From Hypholoma sublateritium FD-334 SS-4 (taxonomy: Eukaryota; Basidiomycota; Agaricomycetes; Agaricales; Strophariaceae), in contig KN817549.1 of NCBI GenBank assembly GCA_000827495.1, forward strand, positions 162,164 through 226,163: a stretch of DNA of 64,000 nucleotides, written 5' to 3'. The notes under the pieces were generated by a model that had not been told where the DNA came from, searched no databases, and was given only the letters and a program-made list of their open reading frames with translations. The position numbers were made by a program, and so were the translations under genes. This document shows positions 11,831 to 24,382 of the stretch, in pieces (position 1 is the stretch's first letter; every line of letters begins with the position of its first letter).

Positions 11831-12999
11831 TTAAGGAATTGACGCAAGCCGCGACGATATGTAGGCTAGTCGGTCGGCGCACACTGGTGGTAGAGGGAAG
11901 TGGGAGCAAAGGAGCGTTAGCCTGCGTTAGCGATAGGGTGCGGAGCGTTAGAAACGAACAGCTCCGCAAGAAAACTTTTATGAATGAATGCGGCGGATGT
12001 AATGTAGGAGAAGTTCATGCATGGCGATTCTTGAATGGAGACGCGCACTGACATGCAAGTGACGGCCGCTTGTCGCCTTAATTAGGGACTTTTTTCCACT
12101 TTTGGTAAATTGGGTGATTCTGCTTCCGCCTCCCATTCCACGTGCACAACCGGAACCCAATGTCTGTCTATTACAAGTCTAGGGCGAATACGACTAGATC
12201 CCAAGGCAGTTGCAATTTATGATCGTATCACTTGATGGACTGGACATGTACAGAATTTCCCATCATCAACTATGTCATTCGTTTCGTGGAAAACGAAGCT
12301 TGGAGCAGTCAGAACCCAGCTATCCACGTGTCCTAACTTGCGGACGATTTACAGTAAGCGATTGCCTGTCATTTCCAGGTCTCCCCAGCTTGACTGCGGA
12401 TCCCAATAGCTTGACAAATTCTCCTGCCAAAAATACGGTTCCATTCAATCAGTTGGTTGTGCTGACTGAGATGACTTGTAAGACGGAATTATACTTAGTT
12501 GCTACACATTCCCGTTCCTTTTCTCAGGTCATATTTCAAGATGGTACCACAATCACGACCGACGATATCTGTAGAGGTGTTAACCTTCTGGCAAGACTTG
12601 AAAGATATACAATATCATTGTGCCCGGGTTGGCATTCATAATTTACACTGGACCTCGTAGAGGTTTGAAGTCTACCCTGTCGTTGTACTTTCTCAACGGC
12701 CTCCTCAAGGAGTCTGGACTGTATTTCTTTATTTTTATTTGCCCCGCAAAAGTAATTTAAGGACAGCAATAGCCTCGGACCCGGATATGGACCAGTTATA
12801 TAGCCGGGATGTTATACCGCTTCGGACGTTTTATCTGACAGTGCCACTAACACCAATTAATAGCACGGACAATTTCAAGGCATTATTTCGCTCGACGTTT
12901 GATGGATATCCATAAGACACGTGTAGTGGACTGTTGCGCGCCTCTTCTGCCGCCCCCCACATCCTCAGACAGCCACCACACGAGCAAGACACCAATGGG
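11831..12999. other. divergent intergenic region
   Basis: About 1.2 kb separating the divergent GT90 gene (minus) and the 8-exon membrane protein (plus). It contains both promoters. I see no additional gene; frames at 12210-12641 and 12536-12769 lack any recognisable motif. Confidence 0.5.
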
Positions 13000-14436
13000 A
13001 TGGCTCTGTCTCCAGATGTCGCAATAGCGGCCTCGATCTGGGTTGAGGTATAGTTCTCGGTGGTTCTCTCTTTCGTTGTATACAAATGACGTCTTTATCC
13101 CGGATAGGCAGTGCTATATGGTTTGAACGTCCCATGTTCTTCTAGTGGATTTAAACCCTTACAATCCTTGGCAGGCGTCTATGTATGCCTTTTCTTCGAA
13201 GCCTTCTACATCATGGTTAAGAAGCAAAATCGGGGGGTGACCTCGGCAAAGGTAATTCCTCTCACCATTACGGCTTGTGCTCAGTGAACGCGGTGAAATT
13301 TCAGGTCTTTCTGGTCGGTACCTTAGCAATGTTTCTGGTAGCCACTGCAAATATGGGTATGCGAAGCCACTGGTTTCGCAGTGTGTAAGAAGCACTAATC
13401 TATCAAAAATCAGTCGTGAATCTGTACCGCTTCCTTCGCGCATTTGTCTTTCAAGTCGATCCTTTAGGTCCTTTTTCGTATTTCTTTGACTTTACAAGAT
13501 GGGATAACCTTGCGCACAACGCCATGTTGTGCGTTATGACCTGGCTTGGAGACGCTCTCGTCGTACGCAAATCTCACTGCTCTTCCATCCGCTGGGCTCA
13601 AACTATATCGACGGATACATTCTAGATATACAGGTGTTATGTCATCTGGGACCGCCAGCTCTGGGTTACTGTTCTCCCAGTGATTCTCTTACTTCTTAGT
13701 ATAGGTACCTGCTCAAACCTTCTTCCATGTCATTACTTGCTCATAAGCCTGAACTACACCAAAGCCACAAACGCCGCATTATTTTTCTGGTTCACCCATC
13801 CAAACGTCGAGTCGCCCACTGGAATCGCCCACTGGATGGGAACCATTTACCCATTTGCATTCGCACAAAATATCATAACGACAGGGATGATCGCATTCAA
13901 GATATGGAGGCAGCATCGCCGTTCGGTCGATTCGGGAGTCGTCAGCCACTCCCCCCTCGACCTGCTCACCGTCATGCGCATCATTATCGAGAGCGCGATG
14001 ATATACACGCTGCAGCTGCTCATCCTCATTATATTATTTCCGCTGCACTCACTCGCACAGCTCATCGTCCAGAACGCAGTCATTCCGAGCATCGGTGAGC
14101 CAGCGCTTATTTATATATGTACCGTGTTGGATCTGACTTTAGCATGTGTACATAGGTATAATATTTGTCTTGATCGCCGTACGAGTACACTTCACCCGCG
14201 CGAGGGCGATATTTGGACCGACCGCGCTACCGTCATTTCCCCCATGGCTGCCTACCATCACCAGCGACCGCAACTCAACATACACGCCACAGAGTTCTGA
14301 AGCTGCGGACGCAGTCATTACCAATGAGCCTGCCATGGTTGCCCCACCGGGCGCCGCGGAGAATAGAATCGTGCTGACAAGGACAACCCGGTATTCGAGT
14401 TCTAGGCCAAGAGGGAAGTCCGCGAGCGCGCCGTGA
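13000..14436 (+). CDS. multi-span membrane protein, paralogue A
   Basis: Exons 13000-13047, 13108-13120 (13-nt micro-exon), 13175-13251, 13305-13356, 13414-13562, 13626-13704, 13765-14094, 14156-14436; 342 aa, all phases close. The third donor (GTTTGA) is weak, the others normal. The order of motifs matches paralogue B: IWVEAVLYGVYV, FYIMVKKQNRG, LYRFLRAF, FTRWDNLAHNAMLCVMTWLGDALV, IYRCYVIW, FAFAQNIITTGMIAFKIWRQHR, IMRIIIESAMIYTLQLLILI-like, VIPSIGIIFVLIAVRVH. Roughly seven helices are expected. This is another basidiomycete-specific uncharacterised family. The ATG at 13000 is preceded by an out-of-frame ATG 5 nt upstream. The C-terminal tail (about 75 residues) is Pro/Ser/Thr-rich and does not match paralogue B. 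Confidence 0.82.
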
Positions 14437-16935
14437 TTCAGAATCAGATGTCCATATTTACTTGGATAATTATTGGAGCTCTGCCATAATGTAGCTATTG
14501 CATATCGGGGTGCTTTTCATACGTATATATGTAAAGTGCACATATCATACTTGTAAGTACTATCATACCAGGTCTTTACTTCGCGCACCGTGATCGGCTA
14601 CTTAAGTGGTAGATGCTTGCTGCGCAGCGGCTCGGAGGCATTACTTACTGATGCATCGGCGGGTGCCGGTCTGCAACCATGTCGGGAGATCGCGAGATTT
14701 GGTAGAGATCCATAGGCTAAATGGAGATGAAGCAGTCCCTGCAGTGCCTCGGTGGACGCTATTTCTCTGCAGGTCGGCGCAGGTCGGCGTCGCACGACCG
14801 ACGACTTCCTCAATCGGGAAAGTAGATAATTACACGCGATTTCACTTTCCAGACAAAATTCTAGGATAGAGCAGAAGGTGCGGGCGCCAGTTACGTTTCA
14901 ACCTGGAGCAAGCACACTCGCATATGGCGCAGTATCGATAACCGCTGGCGTCGGGTGACTGGATTAGCAACGGTCAGAATGTTAGGCTGTGTGGTTAGAA
15001 TCATCTCTTTCACGCGAGACGCTCAAAGAGCGCTCGTGTATGAGGATATTAATAATCTCCTACAGTCCTCTCGCTCAATCCGTGCGTGCGTGTGCTTTTT
15101 ACCTGAGGTCTTCGCTGAACGGCCAGGACACCCGGGCGGATATACGGTTTATAAGACGATAACTAATACTACATCAAGCAAAAAAATCTGACAGCTACAG
15201 ATGTATGGAGAGAACCCACACCAGCAGAGCGCGTGAACCCCATACCCCATGCTGAAATGTGGCGGGACACCTCGGTGTCTATTCTTCAATTTGTCGGTGC
15301 CGCCGCCACCGAGTCCCTACCGCCCAATGCCCGCTTTGGAGGCGCGCTCTGGGAATCGGCGCCTATATCAACGCGCGCCTCCGCGATTCAAATCTGCGTC
15401 TCAACAAACTGGCCATTTCTTACCGTTCACTAGTTACAAAATCGTCTTTAGATTACAAATTTGTTGCCAGTGGGTCTGTAAGCCATTGCGTTACCGCCGA
15501 CGCGATTGGAGCGTACATTGGCGCAGCACCGCGTCAAATTTTCAAATTTACATTGCAGTCGCCCAGAGTCGAGACCAGACGTCTCAATCAGCCTGCACCA
15601 TCTTCGCACTGTCAGTCAGTTGCAAGCCTATTCAAACGGGGGTCGTAATGCATATGATACCCATGCTTTACTCATCGCTCACTATCTGAGTTTCGATGGC
15701 CATAAATACTCGCCCCCGCGCCTTCGTGATTACTATATAGCCGCCCCGTACTGTCGTCCAGAGACCTAGACTCGCGTAGAAGCGCCGGTGCAGGTCTGGT
15801 ACGCGCCGGCCGACGGCTGGAGAAGTAAGGCGCTTTCTTAGTCTAACTAGCCTCAGTTTTTCTATTTTAATCCAGGACGATGATCATTAAAAGGAGCTCC
15901 CTGAGCCTTTGTGGGTCTTTGTGTAGACCGGAATGATCCTGAGGGATGAGTCGCCCTGAGCCTGGGGATGTAAATCTCCATAACACGAGGCAATTCCACC
16001 TTAAATATGCTTACGATCGGAATCCCGCAGATTTTTATAAACCAGATGGGGGCCGTCTGAATTTATTACCAGGGAATGTATTAAGCACGGGTCACGGTGC
16101 TTGCCTGTTCCAGCTCTGTTAATACAGTCGATAGTACCCTGCAATACCTCCCAGGCATTCTGTCACTTGTTGCTATGTTAAGAGCGCACGTGAATCCAGT
16201 TTTGCCACCATGAATTATCTCATTGCAAGCCTCAGTACTTGGCTGGATTACAATCACTTTGCCAGAGCATCTACCACCCATTCTTTTCCTAAGCAAAAAT
16301 GGGTTAGCCGATTGAGTGCGCCTTTTACAGAAATTAGACAAGAATACCGCCCTAAACCTCTTGCATCGTATTTGGGGATCATGCAAAGCGGCGTGGAAAC
16401 TGTGGGTTAGACAGCTGCGAGGCGCGAGAAATGAACTAATTTTACTTTGGTCGGCTCCAGGGGCTGGGTGCTGCATGATGGTTTGGTGATGGTGCTAGAT
16501 CCTCCCCTAGACGACAGTAGAGAGTGTCGACCACGATTCAGTGGAGATATGTTTTTGCAGCTTGAGCTTGCGGGTTTTGAGGTGTTTAATTGTGTGCCAG
16601 GCGATCACAGGAACGAAGTTGCCGGCATAAAGTCGGGAGCTCGGCGGTTGATGATGGTGGCTCCTGATTTGATCGGCATTTGCCGTGTACTTAATCAAAG
16701 TCCATCCGGAATTCTGCAGGTCCCTCAGCATACGTTATTTCGAACTCACGTTCTACTTTTACACACACATGTAAATGCTGTCAAGTGGTGGCCCTTTCCT
16801 GCTTCCCTCCCCTATAACCCCCGGCTCTGTTATACTTATACCTTCGCAAGAGTTGGAAGAACGCTTATTTCCACGAAACTTCCCTTCACTAACCACGTTG
16901 GCTCAACCACAGGGGGTCCCCAGCGCTGAGGCAGG
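14437..16935. other. intergenic, no gene supported
   Basis: About 2.5 kb between the two tandem membrane paralogues. Frames at 14598-14869, 15249-15769 and 16081-16476 overlap one another on several frames and show no signal peptide, domain or believable intron-exon pattern. I see no inverted or tandem repeat of note. Confidence 0.45.
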
Positions 16936-18326
16936 ATGTCGGCGGAGCTTGAGTTTAGCGGAATAAACATCGACATCACCTATACTCTGTCCATATTCGT
17001 GGAGGTACGAATTTCACACCATTAGTTCTCGTTTTGGAATGTTCATCTCTCTGACCAGACTCTGATCCATGGTGAGTTGAGACCCAACGCATGGGCTGTT
17101 CCGATCGTCTCAATCGCGCAATAGGCATATATACCTCCTTGTTTCTCTCTGCTCTACCTGTGATGTTCAAGTCGCGGTCGCAGAGGGTGTCGCGGAGGAT
17201 GTCAACGAATTGGGTGAGGGCCGTTTCTGCTTTCTGATCGACGTTTCTGTTTACCTTGCCTAGGTATTCCCCATTGCCACTGTGTTGATGTACACTGTTT
17301 CTTCCCTACACGTTGGTGAGCACGCACATTTTACGTAAATTTTCAACCCTAGATTAAACCCCACACCACCTTGCAGTCCTCTCGCTCTACCGCTTCCTTC
17401 GGGCGTATATCGTTGAACCGGGTATTGGATGGTTATATTTCTGGCAATTCACCAGGTGGGACAGCTTTGCCAACAGCATTGTGGTCTGCATCATGACCTG
17501 GCTGGGCGACGCTCTTGTGGTACGTTTTCAATTAATATTGTCTGACAGGGTTTCATTTAGAGTTCTTTGACAGATATACCGCTGCTACTGCGTCTGGAAT
17601 AATAATCTCCCTCTGGTCATCGTTCCCCTGCTGCTATTAGGGGGCTCAATCGGTACGTCTATCCAATGCTCTTTTCTCGGCAGTTCCTTCATTATATGTC
17701 AACCTAGGCGTTAATATATATACCCTCATATGGTTCTCCCATCCTCTCGACTTCGGCAAAAAATCGGAAATAATGTCTTTGAACGCCATTTACCCTCTTT
17801 CTCTAGCCCAAAATGTGATCACTACCGGCCTGATTACGCTCAAGCTATGGTCTCAACACCGTCAATCGTCCGCATCTGGGGTCATCGATAGGAGCTCCCG
17901 CCTAAGCCTAATTAAAATCATTCGTATAATCATCGAAAGCGCCATGGTCTACACAATCCAACTATGTATCCTCATCGTTCTGTACTTCCTCAATGACACT
18001 TTCCAGTATATCGTGCAGGCCGCGATCGTGCCAAGCATCGGTCAGTAACTACCTACGAAATGCATTCTTACCCCTGATTATTTACATTCAATACAGGCAT
18101 CGTCTTCGTGCTCATCGCACTGCGGGTACATCGCGCCAAGCAGCAGGATGCAGACATTGGCAGCAGCCTTGGTGTCATCCCTACAGCTTGGCTGACAGAC
18201 CGTGACAGCACAATGGAGACTTCCCAGCAGGACAGCGCATCCATGGACGACCAGTCCTTCCCCAAACCAGTGGCAAAAAGCGAGAGCATGGAAATACAAC
18301 AAGCCCGCGTAACTTTCGAGCACTAG
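16936..18326 (+). CDS. multi-span membrane protein, paralogue B
   Basis: Exons 16936-17004, 17059-17071 (13-nt micro-exon), 17125-17213, 17264-17315, 17377-17519, 17574-17652, 17708-18040, 18097-18326; 335 aa. Exon count, phases and several sizes (13, 52, 79 nt) equal those of paralogue A at 13.0-14.4 kb. It starts MSAELEFSGINIDITYTLSI, the typical N-terminus of the family, then ETLIHGIYTSLFLSALPVMF, LYRFLRAYIVEP, FTRWDSFANSIVVCIMTWLG, IYRCYCVWNNN, SIGVNIYTLIWFSHP, LAQNVITTGLITLKLWSQHR, IRIIIESAMVYTIQLCILI and IVPSIGIVFVLIALRVHRAK. The tail of about 60 residues is polar. Function is unknown; head-to-tail duplication with paralogue A is clear. Confidence 0.88.
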
Positions 18327-21300
18327 TGCAGTTTGCTCGAACACTTAATGATCATGACCCTGCGAGCCTGTCGATCATGTTACGGCGGTGCTGGCCGAAG
18401 GAACCACAGAAAGCAGAGGCAGACACGCGCCTGTCGCACTTAGTCATTCTTACGTGTGGCCTTTTTGCTGGCGGTTTCACGTTGCGCGCCGACCCCGTTC
18501 TTGGTTCAACAGACAAGGCGGGTCATGGGACTCGGAAGCAGGTACAGCGTCGCACGGCTCGCAGCCATTTCTAATACAATTCGCCGAAGCGTGTCATTCC
18601 TTGTGCCATATCCGAACTGCTATGTACGTCGAGAAGAATTAGTAGGAGGGCTTGGGAAAATTTCTACCCCGCAGTTTGATATACTTGTACTACCTACATT
18701 CTTTTAAGGGGAACTTTAATAGCACTTTGCCCGCGAGCTGCCTATTTTTAACGGCTTCGGTGACTTCATAGGTAACGTAGGATGTACCGGTTATGCCGAC
18801 ATCTGCTCTTATTATTCCAAGCCGCACTCTTCTTTCTTTGCTTGGTGGCTGTATTTCAGCGGCGGGGAAAGGCAATTGGCCTACTGCGCATTTTCCCGCA
18901 CTTTCTGCTCTCAGTAGCTGTCTGCGATGGGACAGTCTAAATGAGACAGTTGCATGGATGATAATATCTAGCGCGAGGGTATTCGTGTACTAGTTACTCC
19001 GACCACACATTCGGGAGATATAACATGTTGATTAGGCGGCCTTCTGACCTATGCACGGTCCCACCGAACCACACACCGGCTCCGGGCAAAGAACCGCTCA
19101 TGTTCTTCTTGGCATCTTGACGTCGTCAATTTTGCGGCGGGCACAACTTGCCTTCGGGGCGCGTTCATGTGACGGCCCCGGAGCTTAAATTGTGCCACTC
19201 CATGTTGTGGACTGCCAGTCTGTGTGGTTCGGTGTGGTCATGCGGATTTGCCTTGCCATAAGTAGGTGTCGGTGACGAGGAAGAAGATACAATCCGCCGT
19301 CTCCGCCGACGGTTGAGGGTGCTGTCTGCGTCTGTTGCTTGTTGCCTCTTAATTGACGAAGTTCGCTAGCTATACACTGCCGAACGAGTCCGAGCTACTG
19401 ATAAAACCCAGAGCAGTCCCCGGTGGGAAAGGTGGGGAAAGGTGGACAAGGAATGAACACACGGCTATGTTCGTCCTCTATATTTTAACAGAGTTTGGCA
19501 ACGTTAAGCAGAACTGGGAAGGATTATTCTTGTTTTTGGCGGTCAGTTTAGGAAGTGGCTGTTCTTTTTTGAGGTCGGGTGCAAATGCCTATTACAAGTC
19601 TCTAGGAGCCAATAGTTCTCGTGAGTACACAGAAGACATCATGATAGAAAGAAACATACGAGAGAAACATAGGGAAGACTACGCTTCATTTAATGATGTA
19701 CATGAACAATGTTGGCCAGAATATGAAGGTTTAATACTTAACTTGCCATTAGCGTGAGTCGAATTGACGATGAAGTTCCAAAGAAAGGGTCGGGCTTCCT
19801 GGTGTTCATTGACGAGGTCTGAGCTGGAAGCCGACCCGGATACGAGCAATTCTCAACGTACCGTTTCTGTCGATGAAGCGGCCAGCAGTAGACAAGAATG
19901 GCCGTCGCTCTGAGTGATCAAGTGACTTTGAATCTGTGCCTTCTGGGCTTTCTTACACAGGCACTTGTAGCAGTATCGCAGATAGTTGCTCAGTGCGTGA
20001 GTGTACCCAGCCAAAGGCGGATACAAGCAGAAATTCCTGGCCCTTGGAGCACGTCAATGGGGAGCCGGGAGTCGGAATATACTTACTTATCAACCCCTTA
20101 ACTTCAACTATAGCAAGCTTGCCGCGTATTTATTTGGCATCTGGCCCAGATTTCCGCAGCGCCACAGGTGCGCCTGTGTAAACACCTCACCGAAATGCAC
20201 AGGGACCGCAAACAAGACCAGTTTTTCAAGTAGAGCTCGAGACCAAGATTTCAGATGCGTCCAATAATGGTACTTCAAGGCGCAGTGTACATGAAGGGTT
20301 AGATCAATCGTGGCAAGCGTATATCGACCTCCAAGCAGTTCTTCCCAAGTCAGGCGGATAGGAAACTAGAACGTATTCTGGTGCGAGTCTAGCCACGCCG
20401 GATGTCGTCCGGCCATTGAACTTCGCTTCGCATCATACTTGTAACTTAGCTCGCACCAAGCGCCACATTGTGTGCGTATGGTGCCGTATAGTGTCGGCCC
20501 TTCTCGATGGGGAGACGAGCGTCGCTTCTTGTAGTAACAACCATCAGGCGGTGATCTACATGGCTTGCAATGTGCCTGTGCCGCTGTGCGCCACTGCATG
20601 TACTAGTAAAGCAGGCGATTGTGTTTCAGAGTCGGTGAGGTGAGTGAGGCCTTTCGGAGTTTCTCAGTCAAGCAGAAGAAGCATCCAAGGATTTTGAGCG
20701 AAAGCCAAGGTCGTAATTCTACCGACAAGGTTGCATGAGATTGAGCGCCTGCAGAGCCATCCAAGAAAGGTGCAGTCTAGCCTGGAGACAGGCCGCTAAA
20801 ACAGAAACGGCGAATGTCAGTAAAAGTAGAGGCACACTCAGGCATAGTGGTCATATTCCTCAGTTCGAACGATCCCAGAGAGTTGACGGTGGTCAGGTAC
20901 CTCGAGTTACCCTAAAATCGACGATTACTCCATGTTGCGCAAACTTGCAAGTGCTACACTGTAATAAGATCGCGATGTTTGCGACAGTCGGGGCAGGCTT
21001 ACCTCCCTGTAATATCCGCGTCCTGTCGGAGGTGGTTGGAGGGGCGTGATAGAGAGCTTGGTAGGTAGAGGTAAGTACATCGGGTGCAGAAAGGTGTGAA
21101 TCATCGCGAGAGTCGGGTCGAAAGGGTTGAATGAATGTACTGACGCGGCGGCCGTACGGCGAATTATAAAGGAACCGAGCTTGTCCGGCACCGGAGCCGT
21201 AGCCCCGAACTAGCCGGCATGCGACCGGAGGCCACCCCGGCCGATGTACAACACGTGACACAGAATCTCAACGCCGCGCGACCGCACTGAGGTGAGCACT

Positions 21301-21347
21301 GACCGGTCACCGGTGAGCACTGAGCAGTGTCCAACACCACGTACATC
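18327..21347. other. intergenic, no gene supported
   Basis: About 3 kb between paralogue B and ATG12. The longest frame, 19353-19757 (134 codons, plus), has no recognisable domain and its composition does not resemble the neighbours, so I leave it out. A minus-strand frame at 20893-21261 lies divergent to ATG12 and could be an unrecognised small gene, but nothing in it confirms this. Confidence 0.4.
21252..21323 (+). promoter_or_regulatory. ATG12 promoter with E-box and palindromic repeats
   Basis: CACGTG (21252-21257) is followed by two copies of GGTGAGCACTGA (21291-21302 and 21312-21323) that flank the palindrome-rich ACCGGTCACCGGT (21302-21314). The block ends 25 nt before the ATG12 start codon. 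CACGTG is a classical bHLH site; the meaning of the repeated decamer is unknown. Confidence 0.4.
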
Positions 21348-21963
21348 ATGGCGCTCGTTTCTGGAACACCGGATGGAACCCTTCGGCCGGGCGTAAGGCA
21401 GCCGTCATCCATATCGCAAGGAAATACGGACCCTAATGAAGAGGTGTTGAAAGCGCTCGACACATACAAGAAGAAAGACAACTCCAAAGGTGGGCCTCAT
21501 ACACGTAACACGCGGATTCTGGTCTTGTTGACGCATTCATTGCGTTTTACAGTGGTTGTGCGGTTTAAGGGCGTTGGAAATGCTCCGATAATGAAACAGA
21601 ACATGTACAAAATCACGGCGACGAATCGATTTCAAGCTGTCATTCAGTTTTTGAGGAAGGAGCTGGGGTGGCAAAGTGGGGAACCATTGGTATGTGATCG
21701 TCGATAGTCTGGCGTGTATCATTGAGCTCATACCTACAGTTTCTGTATATTAATTCTACCTTTTCTCCTGCCCCGGACGACACGGTGCAAAATCTATACA
21801 AAGTGCGTCCTGACATATAGCATACAGTTCTTACCAGTTGACCAGTAGCAGTCCTTCGCCACGGAGGGCTTCTTAATTGTTAACTATAGGTATCTTATGG
21901 TTCTTTTTGTCTATCAATTGGATTTTTGACATCATCTTCAGCACGACGCCAGCTTGGGGCTAG
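21348..21963 (+). CDS. ATG12: autophagy ubiquitin-like protein Atg12
   Basis: Exons 21348-21489, 21553-21689, 21740-21802, 21852-21889, 21942-21963; introns 63, 50, 49 and 52 nt; 133 aa. A short disordered N-terminus is followed by the ubiquitin fold: VVVRFKGVGNAPIMKQN, ITATNRFQAVIQFLRKELGW, LYINSTFSPAPDDTVQNLYK, FATEGFLIVNYSTTPAWG. The C-terminal Trp-Gly is the end that Atg7 activates and Atg10 transfers to a lysine of Atg5, giving the E3-like Atg12-Atg5 complex for Atg8 lipidation in the cytosol. Length and the terminal glycine are normal for the family. At the third intron an acceptor 3 nt earlier would add a Gln; I chose TAGCAG because it gives the conserved KSF. Confidence 0.95.
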
Positions 21964-23694
21964 CAATTTGATCGACACTCTTGGACTTGTACATTATTAC
22001 CTTCTAATTCTGCGCTCTCTTCGAAATGCAGCACAGATCGCAGTCACTATCAATATACCCCATTTCATCGTTTCGAACCAGACAGGCGCAGGCTGAACAT
22101 ACCACGTATACGGGATCCATGCTTGCAACATACACACGAACGGTTCTTATGAGGGTTGAACGTTGCCGGTTCGTAGTGCGAAAACTGATGAAATTGCATG
22201 TTTAGCAGTTCGAATGCGTGCTCTAGGAGGTACTGTGCTCAGGGAACACGCTAATCTACGAGGCAGCTTTCATCGAAGGGGCGAGGGTCATCAATTCCAA
22301 GTCAAGGCCAGAATCAGAGAGCCGAACGCGGTCGTCACCTTTCAACTTGGTCTCGCGGACCCGGAAACAACTCCAGGCTATTTCAATCGCTACCAATCCC
22401 TGATTTTCCCGATTGAAGCACGCGGCATAAGAGCACGCAGCTTGGGCATCGCTGGAACGGTCACACTGGTACATTACTGGGAAAGCGCCTCGTGCCCTAG
22501 CTGAAAATCTAAGCTGGAATCATCACGAACTTATGTGAGGACAATGAATTTGGGCAAGGCGATGCCGTACAATTGGATGTCTCATTGCGCAGTTGTCATT
22601 TAAGCGTCCGATAGCTTTCTCTGACTTCATTATAGGGCTTTCACCGGCGATTGGAAATTGGGGTGCGATTGGTATTCGCATAATATCAACTTATTGTCTA
22701 TACAATGCTGATCTTATCGCCCTGACAGAAAATACCCACCGATCGACATCGCACATTTCTTTTAGGCGGGGCGGCTTCCTAATTGTCGATTTTGGTAATG
22801 TACAGCGGTTCTGGTCAATTCGACAGATCCTCAGATTATCAACTGTATAGCCCGAAGCCAGTCTGGTGCACGTCTTTCATGACTTCCTATCTTTGTCGCT
22901 AACAGAGCGTATTCTCTGCAAAAATAGCGTCCTTTCAGCTTTGATCACTGATTTGGGGGTGGAGTCCAGGGGTCAAGATAATGCTACCACGTATCAGCTG
23001 TCCCGATCGAAACAGAGTACTTAGTATGTCCGCTACGGATCGAAGGCGAGTGCCTTTGTTATTTCATGTACTTTCAGTGCAATTCTGACATTCGCCATTC
23101 ATCGTTGGTCTGTTTTGCGTCATATGATGAAAGAGAAGTGATCTATGTCGGACTTTATGATGTCTATGAAAGGTCTATTCGACATATCCAATATGTTCCC
23201 TTCAGTATTTCGAGCCGGGTGACCACAGAAGTTCCAGGCAATATCTTATTTTATCTGCCTACGTCTTTGCAGCTCCAGTTCCTGTCCCGAGAAGCAACGC
23301 AGAACGCTCGATCATGGACTACTATGTGAACGAGACCCACGAATCAAGATATCTTTAAAGCCGGCGAGGTTCGATAATACGGCCATCTTGATCAGTGACA
23401 GAATAGCCATATGAAGCCCTCCCAGGCTCGAACCGACTCTGCGTCTGCATTGTTCTAGGCCACACGTTGCGCACGACCGGTACCCGTCAAAGGCAAGGTC
23501 CCCATTCTTTTTTATCGAGGCGAAAGTAAATTTACCGGCGACGATATGGACGTTAGCAAGACACTGCGCAGCTAATGAAATCATTACCACAAATGAAACG
23601 ATCGGGCCGGAGGAGAAACAAGGGGCGCCGGAACGCTGACAGAATGCAGCGATTAAACTTACGCGCGGGTGCAATCTCCGCCAGATTAGATCGC
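21964..23694. other. intergenic, no gene supported
   Basis: About 1.7 kb of moderately AT-rich DNA. Frames at 22163-22504, 22593-22850 and 23066-23329 have no recognisable features. Near 23580-23694 the minus strand is open and may belong to a gene interrupted by the element that starts at 23703. Confidence 0.4.
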
Positions 23695-23702
23695 ATTGGG
23701 AC

Positions 23703-24374
23703 AGGACCCCGGAAAGTACACCAAAATGCCTGATCCCAGATCGCTCAAATTTGGCAATTTTTAGCCAAGGCCGTTTTGCCAAAATTTAGCCAGATTTTGC
23801 CTCAGGCCTCCGGCAGATCCAGTTTTTAGCCAAATCCTGGATCAGGCCTTGCCTGGTGTTGAAATCGCTGATTTTTAGCCAAATTCCGCCTCAGGCATTG
23901 CCTAGAGCCAACCTAGAGCCGCCTGGCGCGCATTCTCGTCAAAAACACAGTTTGGAACTGAGAACGTTGTAATACTATTAAGATACTGTATTAGGATAGG
24001 CTATATAAACATAACTACGCAGTTCAATTGCAGTTCAATTGAGATACTTAATCAGGCTTTGTAAGTAAAGGTCTGTCATATTGGCTATAGAGCACAACAT
24101 TATTCAGGGTGTATAGTTGACTTGGTANGTTGCCTTAGCTTTACGTCTGCGGTTTCTTCCGAACTTGGAGTTCGAACCTCGGTGGAGCTCATTTTTAGCC
24201 AAACATTGGATCAGGCATTTGCTCCAAATCNAATTTTTAGCCAAGTTTTTGACTCAGGCCTTACCTCTCAAAAAGTCGAATTTTTAGCCACCCAGACCTG
24301 AGGCATTTCACTAAAAAATCTCCAGATCTTAGCCAGATCTGGATCAGGGATTTTGGTGTACTTTCCGGGGTCCT
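23703..24374. mobile_element. MITE-like element with 8-bp target duplication
   Basis: A 672-bp element whose ends are inverted repeats of about 34 bp, starting AGGACCCCGGAAAGTACACC on the left and matching in reverse complement on the right with a single mismatch in the first 30 bases. It is flanked by a perfect 8-bp direct repeat ATTGGGAC (23695-23702 and 24375-24382). An 8-bp duplication points to the hAT or KDZ superfamilies. There is no transposase frame, so it is non-autonomous. Inside are eight direct copies of a TTTAGCCA-type word (about 23759, 23785, 23823, 23871, 24192, 24234, 24281, 24328), most followed 10-20 nt later by TCAGGC. Two unresolved bases (24128, 24231) suggest assembly of a multi-copy repeat. 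Confidence 0.85.
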
Positions 24375-24382
24375 ATTGGGAC

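Noticed and set aside
19353..19757. 134-codon plus frame between paralogue B and ATG12
   Set aside because: No recognisable domain, no intron or promoter signals, unusual composition; insufficient support.
20893..21261. Minus frame divergent from ATG12
   Set aside because: Starts at a poorly supported codon, no homology recognised, and trial splicing gave no sensible product.
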